Positions 1 through 8,506 of a stretch of DNA of 64,000 bases are shown here, in pieces. The notes beneath the pieces are model-generated. The model made no database searches. It had not been told where the DNA came from and saw nothing but the letters and a program-made list of their open reading frames with translations. Within the stretch, counting starts at the first letter, position 1; every line of letters begins with the position of its first letter. The DNA comes from Nostoc desertorum CM1-VF14. Lineage in GTDB: Bacteria > Cyanobacteriota > Cyanobacteriia > Cyanobacteriales > Nostocaceae. Location of the stretch: assembly GCA_019359245.1 (NCBI GenBank), contig JAHHHR010000014.1, positions 62,001 to 126,000 of the forward strand, given 5' to 3'. Both the position numbers and the translations under genes were made by a program.

Positions 1-179
1 TATCTGGAAAAGTTGGTAGAGCAATCCTTTGTAATATTCCTCACCCCCAAAATGATCCTCTGAACTTAGTCACAATTCAAATGCAACTTGTGGATAAAGG
101 TAATATGACAGGTCACTTAACCGTAAAAGGCATTCCACAAACTCTGAGATTTACTGCTGTGCCTCAAAAAGCTAATTGA
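1..179 (+). CDS. C-terminal end of a YceI-like protein (partial)
   Basis: The reading frame is open from the left edge and stops with TGA at 177-179, leaving about 58 residues. The end reads GHLTVKGIPQTLRF, which resembles the last strands of YceI-family lipid-binding proteins (G-L-T-hydroxyl-G-V-x-x-P-V-x-L). That match is short, so the family call is an inference. The gene begins outside the window. A perfect hairpin lies 15 bases after the stop and may end its transcript. Confidence 0.4.
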   Translation, partial: SGKVGRAILCNIPHPQNDPLNLVTIQMQLVDKGNMTGHLTVKGIPQTLRFTAVPQKAN

Positions 180-194
180 ATTGGGAGTGGGTAG

Positions 195-217
195 AGACGC
201 GATGATTAATCGCGTCT
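195..217 (+). terminator. Hairpin after the YceI-like gene
   Basis: AGACGCGAT and ATCGCGTCT form a perfect 9-bp stem with a 5-base loop, followed by only a short T run. The position fits a terminator. A near copy (GACGCGATTAATC) sits at 17313-17336, so it may also be a dispersed cyanobacterial hairpin repeat. Confidence 0.4.
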
Positions 218-279
218 TTGGGATTAATCGCATCTACGAGATTGGAAGCGCGAAGTAAACAGCAATGTGAGCGCATTGT

Positions 280-1140
280 ATGGGTTTTATGGAGCAGATA
301 AAAAGAATGGATCAGGGATCAAAGACTAGGCAATTCTACCAATGGCGCAAGCAGCTATTTAGCATAAGTCTGTTAGGCTTTTGTGCAGCGATCGCCCTCG
401 AAACTTGCACTACTGCTGCTACACCAGTGGCAAAGCTAAATAATTGGCGTTTTTCCCCCAAAACACAGCAACTCGAAATCACCCTCTCAGCAGGCATAAC
501 CCCTCGTTATTTCTACCTAGCCCAACCATCTCGGCTTGTTGTAGATTTACCGAATACTAAGTTGGGCAAAATTATTACACAACAAAATTATTCTGGAGCA
601 ATCAAAAGTATTCGCGTTTCTCAATTGAACGAGAACGACACACGAATCGTTCTAGACTTAGCACCAGGGACTGTTTTTAATCCTAAAAAGGTACAACTGC
701 AACCTGTTTCCCGAAAAAACTCTACTCGCTGGGTATTTCGTCCGGTTATTTCTGGTAAAACTAGTGCCGTGAAACCAGGAAACTCCCAACCTTCACCCAA
801 GAAACAACCTCAAACACCCCAAAAGCCGCCTAGTAACCCACCGATAACCACTACTAATCCACAACTACCCTTACTCACAGTTCCACCTCAATCCAATGAA
901 CTGCCCTCAACAATTACTACTAACTCAGGACAGCCTTTTGTCACTGTTCCTCCCCTAACTCCTAATACATCCTCTCAACAACCTAGTTTGAATCTTCCCC
1001 CTCCGTCTTTTCCAAATCAACCCGGTAACTTGAATAGCATCCCTCCTTTCGGTATGTCGGAATTTCCAGTTCCAACAATCCCCAATGCTCCTAATCCCCA
1101 GGTGATAGAGTTTGGTCAACCCCTTCCTAAAAATAAATAG
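280..1140 (+). CDS. AMIN-domain protein with proline-rich tail
   Basis: The protein has a hydrophobic signal-like segment at about residues 25-47, one AMIN domain at about 52-155 (LNNWRFSP, then PRLVVDLPNTKLG and TRIVLDLAPG), and a proline, asparagine and threonine-rich tail to the end at 286. AMIN domains bind cell-wall or envelope components and occur in AmiC amidases and PilQ secretins, so an envelope location is inferred. No catalytic domain follows, so this is neither an amidase nor a secretin. The start is uncertain: ATG codons at 280, 289 and 307 are in frame, and a GGAG about 12 bases before 307 favours the last. It converges on the DUF3172 gene. Confidence 0.8.
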   Translation: MGFMEQIKRMDQGSKTRQFYQWRKQLFSISLLGFCAAIALETCTTAATPVAKLNNWRFSPKTQQLEITLSAGITPRYFYLAQPSRLVVDLPNTKLGKIITQQNYSGAIKSIRVSQLNENDTRIVLDLAPGTVFNPKKVQLQPVSRKNSTRWVFRPVISGKTSAVKPGNSQPSPKKQPQTPQKPPSNPPITTTNPQLPLLTVPPQSNELPSTITTNSGQPFVTVPPLTPNTSSQQPSLNLPPPSFPNQPGNLNSIPPFGMSEFPVPTIPNAPNPQVIEFGQPLPKNK

Positions 1141-1216
1141 TAAGGGGATGAGGGAACATTGGAAGCAGGGGGAGAAGAATAACTAATGCCCAATGCCCCA
1201 TTCCCCATTCCCCAAT

Positions 1217-1756
1217 CTAAAATCTATCAGTTTCCTGAGGTGTTCCAACTGCTCCTGGTTGAGCCGTAAAGAAGTTTTGAGCAGCTTCATTCTGATATAT
1301 ACACCTAATATCAGGTTGGCCACTGTCCAAGTTACCTGTGAATCCAAAGGTATTCAGGCGATTTTTGCAATCTCTTACCTGATCGGATGTCACCAGCTTA
1401 CGGTTTTCTAAAAGCGCCCAGTTATTTTGTCGGATCACACATCCAGGACGCATACTGGGTTGGGCAACATAGACATTGAATGGATTGAGAGTGACGAACA
1501 ATCTAGCGTCCATCACCATCGCGCTGGCTCCGTACTGCACACAAATCTCAGGGTTAGGTGCTTTCAAATCAATGAATTCACGAGAAGCCACATTTGATGG
1601 CGCCAACGTGGTTGTAGAACTAAAAGCAATGCCAATTCCAATTCCTAAAATCAACACCCCTCCCATAATTGCGATGGTGAAGAGGTTAAACATTGGGGAT
1701 TGAAAAATAGAGGGTTTAGAAGTAGTAGCCGATCTACCAGTGGGTTTACGTCTCAT
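1217..1756 (-). CDS. DUF3172 family membrane protein
   Basis: This 179-residue protein has a basic, Ser/Thr-rich N-terminus, one transmembrane helix at about residues 23-46, and an extracytoplasmic domain with conserved cysteines (EICVQYG, RPGCVIRQ, RDCKNRL, IRCIYQN). The pattern matches DUF3172, a family restricted to cyanobacteria and plastid-bearing organisms, with no assigned function. The phrase LFVTLNPFNVYVAQPSMRPGC is the most typical block. It is convergent with the AMIN gene, with a short simple-sequence spacer between them. Confidence 0.85.
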   Translation of the reverse strand: MRRKPTGRSATTSKPSIFQSPMFNLFTIAIMGGVLILGIGIGIAFSSTTTLAPSNVASREFIDLKAPNPEICVQYGASAMVMDARLFVTLNPFNVYVAQPSMRPGCVIRQNNWALLENRKLVTSDQVRDCKNRLNTFGFTGNLDSGQPDIRCIYQNEAAQNFFTAQPGAVGTPQETDRF

Positions 1757-2265
1757 TGTTGCTTAATCACCTTCACGCCGATTTGGCAGGGAGTGGTCTA
1801 AAGTTCTCTCCCTCTTTCAGTATGCCTATTCTTGACTGTAATTGTCTGCAAGTTTGTGGGCAGTATTCTTCTTAAATGACAAAAATATAACGCTTCATAA
1901 TCACATGAGGTACATCAGAGCAAACTCCTGGCTTGCAGGTAGGGGATTGGGGGTGGAGTTTTTGTACCCCACTCAACCAAGAACCGCTATAAAAAATTAT
2001 CTAGATATATGGACAGAATTTCAACCTTCTCGGTTATTGTTTCCATCTTAAAGAATTGGTGAGTATTTTTATTTATTTGCCAATTTAGGGAATTGTTATT
2101 ATCTTTGTGCTACTTCACATATAAATCACAAAGCAACTATTTTTAAAGTTCTATATTTTATTAATCAATAATAGCATATTTTTGATATCTATATAGATTG
2201 GCTTAATTCAATTTTCACAAATGATGCAGTCAGAATGCTTGAATTATCTAGCTTTTTATTCGTAA

Positions 2266-2317
2266 TTTCTTGGAAAGTCTGAGCGGAGGAAACCTACGCT
2301 TATAACTTTCCAAGAAA
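2266..2317 (+). other. Long orphan hairpin, possible sRNA terminator
   Basis: TTTCTTGGAAAGT (2266-2278) and ACTTTCCAAGAAA (2305-2317) are perfect 13-bp complements. Between them an inner stem AGCG/CGCT encloses a GGAAACC tip. A T-rich run (GATTTTTCG) follows. No gene on this strand ends nearby, so it could terminate an unannotated small RNA or be a structured element itself. Confidence 0.5.
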
Positions 2318-2382
2318 GATTTTTCGTATTCTTATTAGATATTTTGCTTACCCCTAGTAATTAATATGGTGGTTCTGGTTTA

Positions 2383-2433
2383 CGTGAGGTACACCCGTAA
2401 GGACACGGCACTGCCGTGTCTTTATACCTCGCG
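2383..2433. repeat. Nested palindromic hairpin
   Basis: An outer stem pairs CGTGAGGTA with TACCTCGCG (one G-T pair), and an inner stem pairs GACACGGCA (2402-2410) with TGCCGTGTC (2412-2420) around one base. The type resembles small dispersed palindromes of Nostoc genomes; copy number cannot be judged here. Confidence 0.6.
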
Positions 2434-2527
2434 ACGTAATGTTGTACTGCATCTAAATGGGAAGCGCTATATGTCAAACAATGTAAATTAAAATTTAAGT
2501 AAGTTTTAATAATTAATTTAGAAGCAA

Positions 2528-3358
2528 GTGGCATCTCAAAGAGCGTTATTTTCAACAAGCAAGAAGTTCAAAACTTCGCAGCTTCAAATTCTTCTAGCTG
2601 ATAGTCTGACTATTTTTTGGGGAGATTGGTTAGATTTACGTGTCAGAATCGTACAAGTTGCTGCATCAGGCTTAATATCCCCACTGATATATATTTTAGC
2701 TTTTGGCTTGGGTTTAGGTAGTTCCATCAAACCCGGATCAGGGATTAGTGGTAATTATAACAACTATTTAGAATTCATATTACCGGGGATGGTAGCGCTA
2801 TCGTCGATGACGATTAGCTTCGGTGGAACGACATTTTCGATTTGTGGAGATAGATTATTTACTAAAACCTTCGAGGAATTATTGTTAACTCCCATACACC
2901 CCCTAGCGTTGCATATCGGAAAAATGCTGGCGGGAGTAGTGCGAGGGTTGATGACATCTGGTTCCGTGATTTTGGTAGCGGTATTATTGACTGGAAACTG
3001 GAATTTTCTCAACCCGCTATTTTTACTGTTGGTAATACTGAATTGTTCAGTATTTGCTGGATTAGGGGTGATTGTGGGGTTAAGTGTGCGATCGCTTGAA
3101 TCAGTCGGACTCTACAACAACTTTATAATTATCCCTATGTCTTTCTTAGGGGCAACCTTCTTTGATCCTGGTACATTACCAGCTGCCCTGAAAGTCGTCG
3201 TTTACCTATTACCCTTAACCTATGCCAGCATCGGACTGCGTGCAGTTGCTCATTTACCCTTATCCCAGTTTCCTTGGTACAGCATACCGATTTTGCTGAT
3301 GATTGCGATCGCACTTTCACTATGGGGTGCTTATAAATTCGCTCACCAACAAGATTAA
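2528..3358 (+). CDS. ABC-2 type transporter permease
   Basis: The 276-residue protein has about six membrane helices and the ABC-2 permease pattern: an N-terminal cytoplasmic segment, then ILPGMVALSSM and the long hydrophobic stretch near residues 130-190, ending with PLTYASIGLR, a typical ABC2_membrane motif. Members export drugs, polysaccharides or lipids with a separate ATPase. No ATPase gene adjoins it, so the partner must be encoded elsewhere and the substrate is unknown. It starts with GTG; the upstream Shine-Dalgarno sequence is weak. The nearest downstream gene is the GNAT acetyltransferase, 53 bases away on the same strand. Confidence 0.9.
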   Translation: MASQRALFSTSKKFKTSQLQILLADSLTIFWGDWLDLRVRIVQVAASGLISPLIYILAFGLGLGSSIKPGSGISGNYNNYLEFILPGMVALSSMTISFGGTTFSICGDRLFTKTFEELLLTPIHPLALHIGKMLAGVVRGLMTSGSVILVAVLLTGNWNFLNPLFLLLVILNCSVFAGLGVIVGLSVRSLESVGLYNNFIIIPMSFLGATFFDPGTLPAALKVVVYLLPLTYASIGLRAVAHLPLSQFPWYSIPILLMIAIALSLWGAYKFAHQQD

Positions 3359-3411
3359 AGCCTTGATTACAACCTATGCTTTAACTGTTTCTGCAACAAA
3401 TTCCAGAACTT

Positions 3412-3885
3412 ATGCCGATCCGCCCTGCTACAAAAGCTGACGTACCCGCAGTTTTACCAATGGTTGCCAAAATTTGTGCTTTGCACGACTCTTGGGATTC
3501 CGCTAAGTATGGTTTTCTGCCGAATCCAGAACAGCGTTATGAACAATGGTTGACACGGTTGACAAATAGCGAACGCAGCATATTTCTAGTATCTGAAGAT
3601 GAAGGGCAACTTGTAGCTTTTCTGGTGGCAACGATTGAGCGAGAAATACCAATTTATCGGTTACAGGAATTTGCTTTTATTCACGATATCTGGGTTGAGC
3701 CGGAATATCGCCAAAACGGAATTGCGCGGCAGATGGTAATGCTAACTGTTGAACGCTTTCATCAGATGGGCGTTAAGCAAATTCGTCTAGATACAGCAGT
3801 TATTAACGAAGCTTCACGGCGATTGTTTGCATCTTGTGGCTTTCGACTCAGCATTATTGAAATGCTGATTGAATTAAGTCATTAG
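3412..3885 (+). CDS. GNAT family N-acetyltransferase
   Basis: A 157-residue single-domain GNAT enzyme. The N-terminus MPIRPATKADVPAVLPMV is the usual first strand and helix. The acetyl-CoA binding motif A lies near residues 95-115 (IHDIWVEPEYRQNGIARQMV), and motif B near 120-145 (IRLDTAVINEASRRLFASCGF). It transfers an acetyl group from acetyl-CoA to an amine, but the substrate cannot be told from sequence. Its stop codon lies inside a heptamer repeat tract shared with the end of ndhN on the other strand. Confidence 0.88.
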   Translation: MPIRPATKADVPAVLPMVAKICALHDSWDSAKYGFLPNPEQRYEQWLTRLTNSERSIFLVSEDEGQLVAFLVATIEREIPIYRLQEFAFIHDIWVEPEYRQNGIARQMVMLTVERFHQMGVKQIRLDTAVINEASRRLFASCGFRLSIIEMLIELSH

Positions 3886-3922
3886 TCATGAGCAAATGAC
3901 TAATGACTAATGACTAATGACT
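3878..3922. repeat. Heptamer repeat tract (TCATTAG type)
   Basis: TCATTAG units run into CTAATGA units, forming an imperfect palindrome between the convergent ends of the GNAT gene and ndhN. It could act as a shared terminator. Confidence 0.8.
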
Positions 3923-4397
3923 AACTAGCTAACAGAGTTTTTTCGAGAGAAGTCCAACGGAAAGCGCGATCGCCTCCTCTCTCAATCACTACTCTCACTC
4001 GTGGTTCTAGCTGAGGCAAATTCGCTAAATACTCAAGTTCCTCATTGGAAAGAATATGCCCTTCAATAATCCACAAAACCAGCCCTTTTGACTTTGGTGG
4101 TAGCTGTTCTAGATGAGAATTGATAACTGGGGGTAAATAGTATACATAACCTACTGCCGCACCACTACCATTACTTTTTTTACCAAGATGAGGAGGTCTG
4201 ACTCCATGAACTCTTGTAAGATACGCAGCTACGTCGCCCAGTCCCCTGGCGGTAATGTGAAGGGTAGTATAGCCAGCTGCGCGTAGTCGGCGCTGATATC
4301 GACCTTCATAACCCCCTTCCAGAGGTACATACACTCCAAGAGCGCCAAATTTTTCCAAATCGCGGATTAAACCGTTGCCAGTGGTAATTAGTGCCAT
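3921..4397 (-). CDS. ndhN: NAD(P)H-quinone oxidoreductase subunit N
   Basis: The 158-residue protein matches NdhN, an oxygenic-photosynthesis-specific subunit of the thylakoid NDH-1 complex. This complex drives cyclic electron flow, respiration and CO2 uptake. Diagnostic segments are MALITTGNGLIRDLEKFGAL, YEGRYQRRLRAAGY, the glycine-rich AAVGYVYYLPPV and GLVLWIIEGHILS. The length is normal and no membrane helix is present, as expected for a subunit of the peripheral arm. It stands alone and is transcribed toward the GNAT gene. Confidence 0.96.
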   Translation of the reverse strand: MALITTGNGLIRDLEKFGALGVYVPLEGGYEGRYQRRLRAAGYTTLHITARGLGDVAAYLTRVHGVRPPHLGKKSNGSGAAVGYVYYLPPVINSHLEQLPPKSKGLVLWIIEGHILSNEELEYLANLPQLEPRVRVVIERGGDRAFRWTSLEKTLLAS

Positions 4398-5137
4398 AGA
4401 TTTTCGTCTTGTCCCACTTAGATATCTCTATTATTTACCCTGAACCGATAGATTAAAAGCATTTTCTTTGGACATTGGGCATGGGGCATTGGGCATTTGG
4501 GCATGGGGGATAGTTATTCTCCCTAATATTCTGCTTCCTCTGTCTCCCCTGCTCCCCACTCCACAAAAATAACTCTATAAATTACTAGACAAATATAAAT
4601 AAATAATTTATATTATTAGATTGTGACTAAAAACGCAATTTAGGCTGCCTTCTTACTGCCATTCTGAGGTAGTGTTAGCATGATAAGCTGATAACTCAAT
4701 CTAGATTAAATAATCTAACTTAGATTGATCTTATAGACTGGTAAACTAAGAAAGCTTTCAGGCCAACAATGGAGCTTATGGGCGAACAACCAAAGCCGAT
4801 CCTAAGCTCCAGGGTAAGTTTACTTCTGTGCCTCTGAAAGGTAGGCAAAATCTTAAACAATAGTTTAAGGTATTTAAGGAAGTATAAACTGAGCAGCAAT
4901 GTGGTTTCATGGCATTACGTCAGTCTCAGTTAACGGATACTGGGCGGTAAAAACTGCTTAAGTCCAACTGCAACAGGGCAGTAGCCAGCCTCCGGGAAGC
5001 CGTCTTATGGGCGTCTAAAAATCGGAAAACCCGCCGACAGCGCTGCCTCCAGAAAGTGCCAGAGCAATTGCTTGGACGAAAGCATTGCTGCACACAGCTT
5101 AAGGCTGTAGCGCCTTGCATTGATTCCAGAAGTTACT

Positions 5138-5154
5138 CCTTCCCAACGGGAAGG
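5138..5154 (+). promoter_or_regulatory. Leader hairpin A
   Basis: CCTTCCC and GGGAAGG form a perfect 7-bp stem around an AAC loop, about 210 bases before the rplC start. Confidence 0.4.
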
Positions 5155-5212
5155 GACTTGTAGCTGTTCTGGTGATCTATTGAGTGAAGCTAAACAGATT
5201 CACCAAGCAGTA

Positions 5213-5290
5213 CGGACACGGTTTGTTGTGTCCCAAAGCATTTGGACTGGTTTACTAAACCATTCCAAATTTCGCAGGCTAATCCAGCCT
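5213..5290 (+). promoter_or_regulatory. Three consecutive leader hairpins before rplC
   Basis: Three stems follow one another. GGACAC pairs with GTGTCC (5213-5232). ATTTGGA-C-TGGTTTA pairs with TAAACCA-T-TCCAAAT (5240-5270; 14 pairs apart from one C-T mismatch, although the innermost pairs must open to make a loop). AGGCT pairs with AGCCT (5276-5290). They sit 75-150 bases upstream of the rplC start and could be an r-protein binding leader. That role is inferred. Confidence 0.45.
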
Positions 5291-5364
5291 AAACTGATGC
5301 GTACAAAGCGTGTCCTCTAGAGTCCAATTCCAAGGTCAGCAAGTAGAAAGGAGAACCAGTTACT

Positions 5365-5997
5365 GTGTCTGTAGGTATTCTCGGCACCAAGCTGGGCATG
5401 ACCCAAATATTTGACGAAGCAGGAGTAGCTATTCCTGTGACTGTCATTCAAGCAGGGCCATGCACCGTAACACAAGTTAAAACAAAACAAACCGACGGTT
5501 ACTTTGCCATTCAAGTTGGTTATGGCGAAGTTAAACCAAAGGCACTGAACAGACCACTACTGGGTCATTTAGCTAAATCATCTGCCCCAGCATTGCGTCA
5601 CCTAAATGAATATCACACCGAAAGTTCTGGTGATTATGCTTTAGGTCAAGAGATTAAAGCAGATATTTTTAGCGCAGGTCAGATTGTCGATGTAGTTGGC
5701 ACAAGCATCGGTCGCGGCTTTGCAGGAAACCAGAAGCGGAACAACTTTGGCCGTGGACCCATGTCCCACGGTTCCAAAAACCACAGAGCGCCCGGTTCTA
5801 TTGGTGCTGGTACAACACCAGGTCGTGTCTATCCAGGTAAGCGGATGGCAGGGCGTTTAGGTGGCAAACGTATCACAATCCGCAAATTGACCATAGTGCG
5901 AGTTGATGCAGAACGCAACTTATTGCTAATTAAAGGAGCTATTCCTGGAAAACCAGGTGCTCTAGTAAGTGTTGTGCCTGCAAAAGTAGTGGGATAG
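5365..5997 (+). CDS. rplC: 50S ribosomal protein L3
   Basis: L3 is an early-assembly protein near the peptidyl transferase centre. The 210-residue length is normal. It begins [15 protein letters not shown] and carries the L3 signature at about residues 112-142 ([20 protein letters not shown], then HRAPGSIG). It starts with GTG, with AGGAG about 11 bases upstream. It is the first gene of the operon here, since rpsJ is not upstream, as is usual in cyanobacteria. The spacer to rplD is filled with heptamer repeats. Confidence 0.98.
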   Translation: MSVGILGTKLGMTQIFDEAGVAIPVTVIQAGPCTVTQVKTKQTDGYFAIQVGYGEVKPKALNRPLLGHLAKSSAPALRHLNEYHTESSGDYALGQEIKADIFSAGQIVDVVGTSIGRGFAGNQKRNNFGRGPMSHGSKNHRAPGSIGAGTTPGRVYPGKRMAGRLGGKRITIRKLTIVRVDAERNLLLIKGAIPGKPGALVSVVPAKVVG

Positions 5998-6092
5998 TCA
6001 AAAGTCATTAGTCAAAAGTCATTAGTCATTAGTCATTGGCTAAAGACAAATGGCGTAAAGACAAATGACAAATGACCAATGACAAAGGACAA
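5998..6092 (+). repeat. Heptamer repeat tract between rplC and rplD
   Basis: GTCATTAGTCATT units on the left and AATGACAAATGAC units on the right are partly complementary, so the transcript could fold into a long imperfect hairpin. Confidence 0.85.
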
Positions 6093-6101
6093 ATAATAAA
6101 G

Positions 6102-6740
6102 ATGGTTGAAAGCGTAGTTAAAAATTGGCAAGGAGAACAGGTCGGCGAGACGACCTTCGAGTTGCGCGTTGCCAAGGAAGAAACAGCGTCTCATATTGTG
6201 CACCGCGCCTTAGTACGGCAATTGACCAATGCTCGTCAAGGAAATGCCAGTACGAAAACTCGTTCTGAAGTTAGAGGCGGTGGCCGTAAACCTTGGAGAC
6301 AAAAAGGTACTGGTCGCGCTCGTGCAGGTTCTATTCGTTCGCCACTGTGGCGTGGTGGTGGTGTGATCTTTGGACCAAAGCCCAGAGACTTCAACCTAAA
6401 GTTGAACCGCAAAGAACGACGTTTAGCACTGCGGACAGCATTTGTAAGCCGCATTGACGACTTGATCGTAGTAGAAGAATTTAGCAGCGAGCTATCTCGC
6501 CCCAAGACTAAAGACTTAGTGGCAGCGCTTGCTCGTTGGGGAGTAGTACCAGAAAGCAAGTCCCTGCTAATTTTGTCTGAAATTGCGGATACAGATAATG
6601 TTTATTTGTCAGCCCGCAACATTGAAAATTTAAAACTAATTGCAGCCGACCAGCTAAATATTTTTGATTTACTGCACGCTGACAAAATTGTAGTTACGGC
6701 ATCAGCCCTAGAAAAAATCCAGGAGGTCTACAGTGCCTAG
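6102..6740 (+). CDS. rplD: 50S ribosomal protein L4
   Basis: L4 lines the peptide exit tunnel; in enterobacteria it also represses its own operon. The protein has the L4 loop [19 protein letters not shown] near residues 60-80 and the following [15 protein letters not shown] place the start at ATG 6102 (MVESVVKNW, 212 residues). The ten residues encoded upstream of it from 6072 come from the repeat tract. The stop overlaps the rplW start by 8 bases, suggesting translational coupling. Confidence 0.97.
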   Translation: MVESVVKNWQGEQVGETTFELRVAKEETASHIVHRALVRQLTNARQGNASTKTRSEVRGGGRKPWRQKGTGRARAGSIRSPLWRGGGVIFGPKPRDFNLKLNRKERRLALRTAFVSRIDDLIVVEEFSSELSRPKTKDLVAALARWGVVPESKSLLILSEIADTDNVYLSARNIENLKLIAADQLNIFDLLHADKIVVTASALEKIQEVYSA

Positions 6741-7047
6741 CTTTGACCCCCGTGACCTTGCCGACTTAGTACGTCGCCCAATCGTCACCGAGAAAGCGAC
6801 CATTTTGATGGAGCAGAATAAGTACACCTTTGAAGTAATTCCAAAGGCATCTAAACCAGAAATCAAGGCTGCGATCGAAGACTTGTTTCAGGTCAAGGTT
6901 GTAAAAGTCAACACCAACTTACCACCACGTAAAAAGCGGCGCGTTGGTAAATTTATTGGTTATAAGCCTCAATATAAGCGAGCTATTGTTACAGTCGCAC
7001 CTGGGGATGAAGACAAGATTAGACAAGTTCTATTCCCAGAAGTTTAA
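6733..7047 (+). CDS. rplW: 50S ribosomal protein L23
   Basis: L23 sits at the tunnel exit and docks trigger factor and SRP. The 104-residue sequence has the family opening [16 protein letters not shown] and the basic loop [21 protein letters not shown] at about residues 62-82. It starts with GTG, preceded by a strong AGGAGG inside the end of rplD. A spacer of about 100 bases with short repeats follows before rplB. Confidence 0.97.
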   Translation: MPSFDPRDLADLVRRPIVTEKATILMEQNKYTFEVIPKASKPEIKAAIEDLFQVKVVKVNTNLPPRKKRRVGKFIGYKPQYKRAIVTVAPGDEDKIRQVLFPEV

Positions 7048-7145
7048 CAAAGTTATGAGTTAGGAGTTAAGAGTTACTGAACTCAAAACTCAGCACTCAG
7101 CACGGGCTAAAGCCCCGCTAACGCTATCAGCACTCAGCACTTAAA
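7048..7145 (+). repeat. Short-repeat spacer between rplW and rplB
   Basis: It contains GAGTTAGGAGTTA-like units and a 50-bp segment (7089-7140) with CACGGGCTAAAGCCCCGCTAA flanked by CAGCACTCAGCAC. The same segment recurs inverted at 52307-52357, so it is a dispersed repeat. Confidence 0.75.
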
Positions 7146-7148
7146 AAT

Positions 7149-8012
7149 ATGGGTACTCGTTCTTATCGCCCTTATACCCCCAGCACTCGCCAAGTTACAG
7201 TTTCTGACTTTGCGGAGATCACAAAAACCGAGCCAGAAAAATCCCTAACTACCTCGAAGCATCGCGCCAAAGGTCGGAATAATACTGGGCGGATTACCAG
7301 TCGTCGCCGGGGTGGCGGACACAAACAACTTTACCGGATCATCGATTTTAAAAGGGATAAACATAATATTCCTGCCAAAGTCGCAGCAGTTGAATACGAT
7401 CCTAACCGTAATGCCCGAATTGCCCTTTTGTATTACCAAGATGGCGAAAAACGGTATATCCTCCATCCCAACGGATTGAAAGTTGGAACAATAATTATTT
7501 CTGGGCCTGAAGCTCCCTTTGAAGATGGTAATGCTTTACCTCTCTCAAGGATTCCCTTAGGTACTGGTGTCCACAACGTAGAATTGACTCCTGGCAAAGG
7601 TGGTCAAATTGTGCGTGCTGCTGGTGCTAGCGCTCAAGTTGTGGCAAAAGAAGGTAATTATGTAACTCTCAAGTTGCCTTCAGGAGAAGTCCGCTTGATT
7701 CGGCGCGAATGCTACGCCACCATTGGGCAAGTAGGCAACACCGATGCGAGAAACCTGAGTGCAGGTAAAGCAGGACGAAATCGTTGGAAAGGCCGCCGTC
7801 CTAAGGTCAGAGGTAGCGTCATGAACCCAGTGGATCACCCACATGGTGGTGGTGAGGGTAGGGCACCTATCGGTAGATCAGGGCCTGTTACACCTTGGGG
7901 TAAACCCACATTGGGCGCGAAGACACGCAATCGTAAGAAACTTAGCAGCAAATTGATTATCCGTCGTCGCCGTAAGTCTTCCAAACGCGGTCGCGGTGGT
8001 CGTGAGTCTTAA
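7149..8012 (+). CDS. rplB: 50S ribosomal protein L2
   Basis: L2 is needed for subunit joining and peptidyl transfer. The 287-residue protein has [20 protein letters not shown] in the N-terminal half and the hallmark [16 protein letters not shown] near residues 228-243, including the conserved histidine. It ends in a very basic tail ([13 protein letters not shown]). It is full length for a bacterial L2. Confidence 0.98.
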   Translation: MGTRSYRPYTPSTRQVTVSDFAEITKTEPEKSLTTSKHRAKGRNNTGRITSRRRGGGHKQLYRIIDFKRDKHNIPAKVAAVEYDPNRNARIALLYYQDGEKRYILHPNGLKVGTIIISGPEAPFEDGNALPLSRIPLGTGVHNVELTPGKGGQIVRAAGASAQVVAKEGNYVTLKLPSGEVRLIRRECYATIGQVGNTDARNLSAGKAGRNRWKGRRPKVRGSVMNPVDHPHGGGEGRAPIGRSGPVTPWGKPTLGAKTRNRKKLSSKLIIRRRRKSSKRGRGGRES

Positions 8013-8146
8013 AGAGTTAGGAGTTAAGAGTTATGAGTTAAGAGTTATAAGTTGAGAGTAAAATCTAACTCCTAACTCCTAATTCCTCACTCCTAACTCC
8101 TAATTCCTCACTCATAATTCCTAAATCCTAAATCCAAAATTGAACT
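8013..8146 (+). repeat. Short-repeat spacer between rplB and rpsS
   Basis: AGTTAGGAGTTAAGAGTTA units on the left face TAACTCCTAACTCCTAATTCC units on the right. The two arms are complementary over many positions and could form a large hairpin in the mRNA. Confidence 0.75.
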
Positions 8147-8425
8147 ATGGGTCGTTCTCTAAAAAAAGGTCCTTTCGTTGCGGATCATCTCTTAAAGAAA
8201 ATTGAAAAGCTCAACGACAACAACAGAAAAGAAGTTATTAAAACTTGGTCAAGAGCTTCGACAATTTTGCCTCTAATGGTAGGTCATACCATAGCTGTTC
8301 ACAACGGACGCCAACACGTTCCAGTTTTTGTAAATGAACAGATGGTAGGACATAAGTTGGGTGAATTTGCCCCGACACGCACCTACAGGGGTCATGGAAA
8401 AAGTGACAAGAAAGCAGGTAGGTAG
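8147..8425 (+). CDS. rpsS: 30S ribosomal protein S19
   Basis: S19 binds the head of the 30S subunit with S13 and contacts the A-site tRNA. The 92-residue sequence is typical: [20 protein letters not shown] at the start, [22 protein letters not shown] in the middle and the signature [18 protein letters not shown] near residues 66-83. It is followed by a heptamer repeat tract rather than directly by rplV. Confidence 0.98.
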   Translation: MGRSLKKGPFVADHLLKKIEKLNDNNRKEVIKTWSRASTILPLMVGHTIAVHNGRQHVPVFVNEQMVGHKLGEFAPTRTYRGHGKSDKKAGR

Positions 8426-8490
8426 TCATTAGTCATGAAGTCATTAGTCATTAGCTAAAGACAAGTGACAAATGACAAATGACAAATGAC
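8426..8490 (+). repeat. Heptamer repeat tract between rpsS and rplV
   Basis: TCATTAG units are followed by GACAAAT units with partial complementarity between the halves. Confidence 0.85.
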
Positions 8491-8506
8491 AAAATTGGAG
8501 AAAACT

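Larger units (their letters stand above)
1757..2527. other. 771-bp AT-rich intergenic region with two hairpins
   Basis: This lies between the divergent DUF3172 and ABC-2 permease genes. No convincing gene is seen; the small open frames have no family features. It contains two strong inverted repeats (2266-2317 and 2383-2433), described separately. Confidence 0.7.
4398..5364 (+). other. Long leader region of the ribosomal operon
   Basis: These 967 bases separate ndhN from rplC and contain no convincing gene. The left part has simple GGGCATTGGGCATTT-like repeats. The part from about 4900 is less AT-rich and full of short stems, with a series of hairpins close to rplC at 5138-5154, 5213-5232, 5240-5270 and 5276-5290. 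None is followed by a T run. The operon promoter is probably here, but I cannot place it. Confidence 0.55.

Noticed and set aside
1842..2051. 69-codon open frame on the plus strand
   Set aside because: No ribosome binding site, no family features, and it lies in AT-rich spacer.
2361..2558. 65-codon minus-strand frame covering the nested palindrome
   Set aside because: It is made mostly of the palindrome and overlaps the start of the permease gene.
5120..5320. 66-codon frame with TTG start in the rplC leader
   Set aside because: It crosses several hairpins, has no family match, and its composition suggests noncoding leader.
6072..6101. Longer rplD start giving ten extra residues
   Set aside because: Those codons are repeat DNA ([10 protein letters not shown]) and lack homology to L4.
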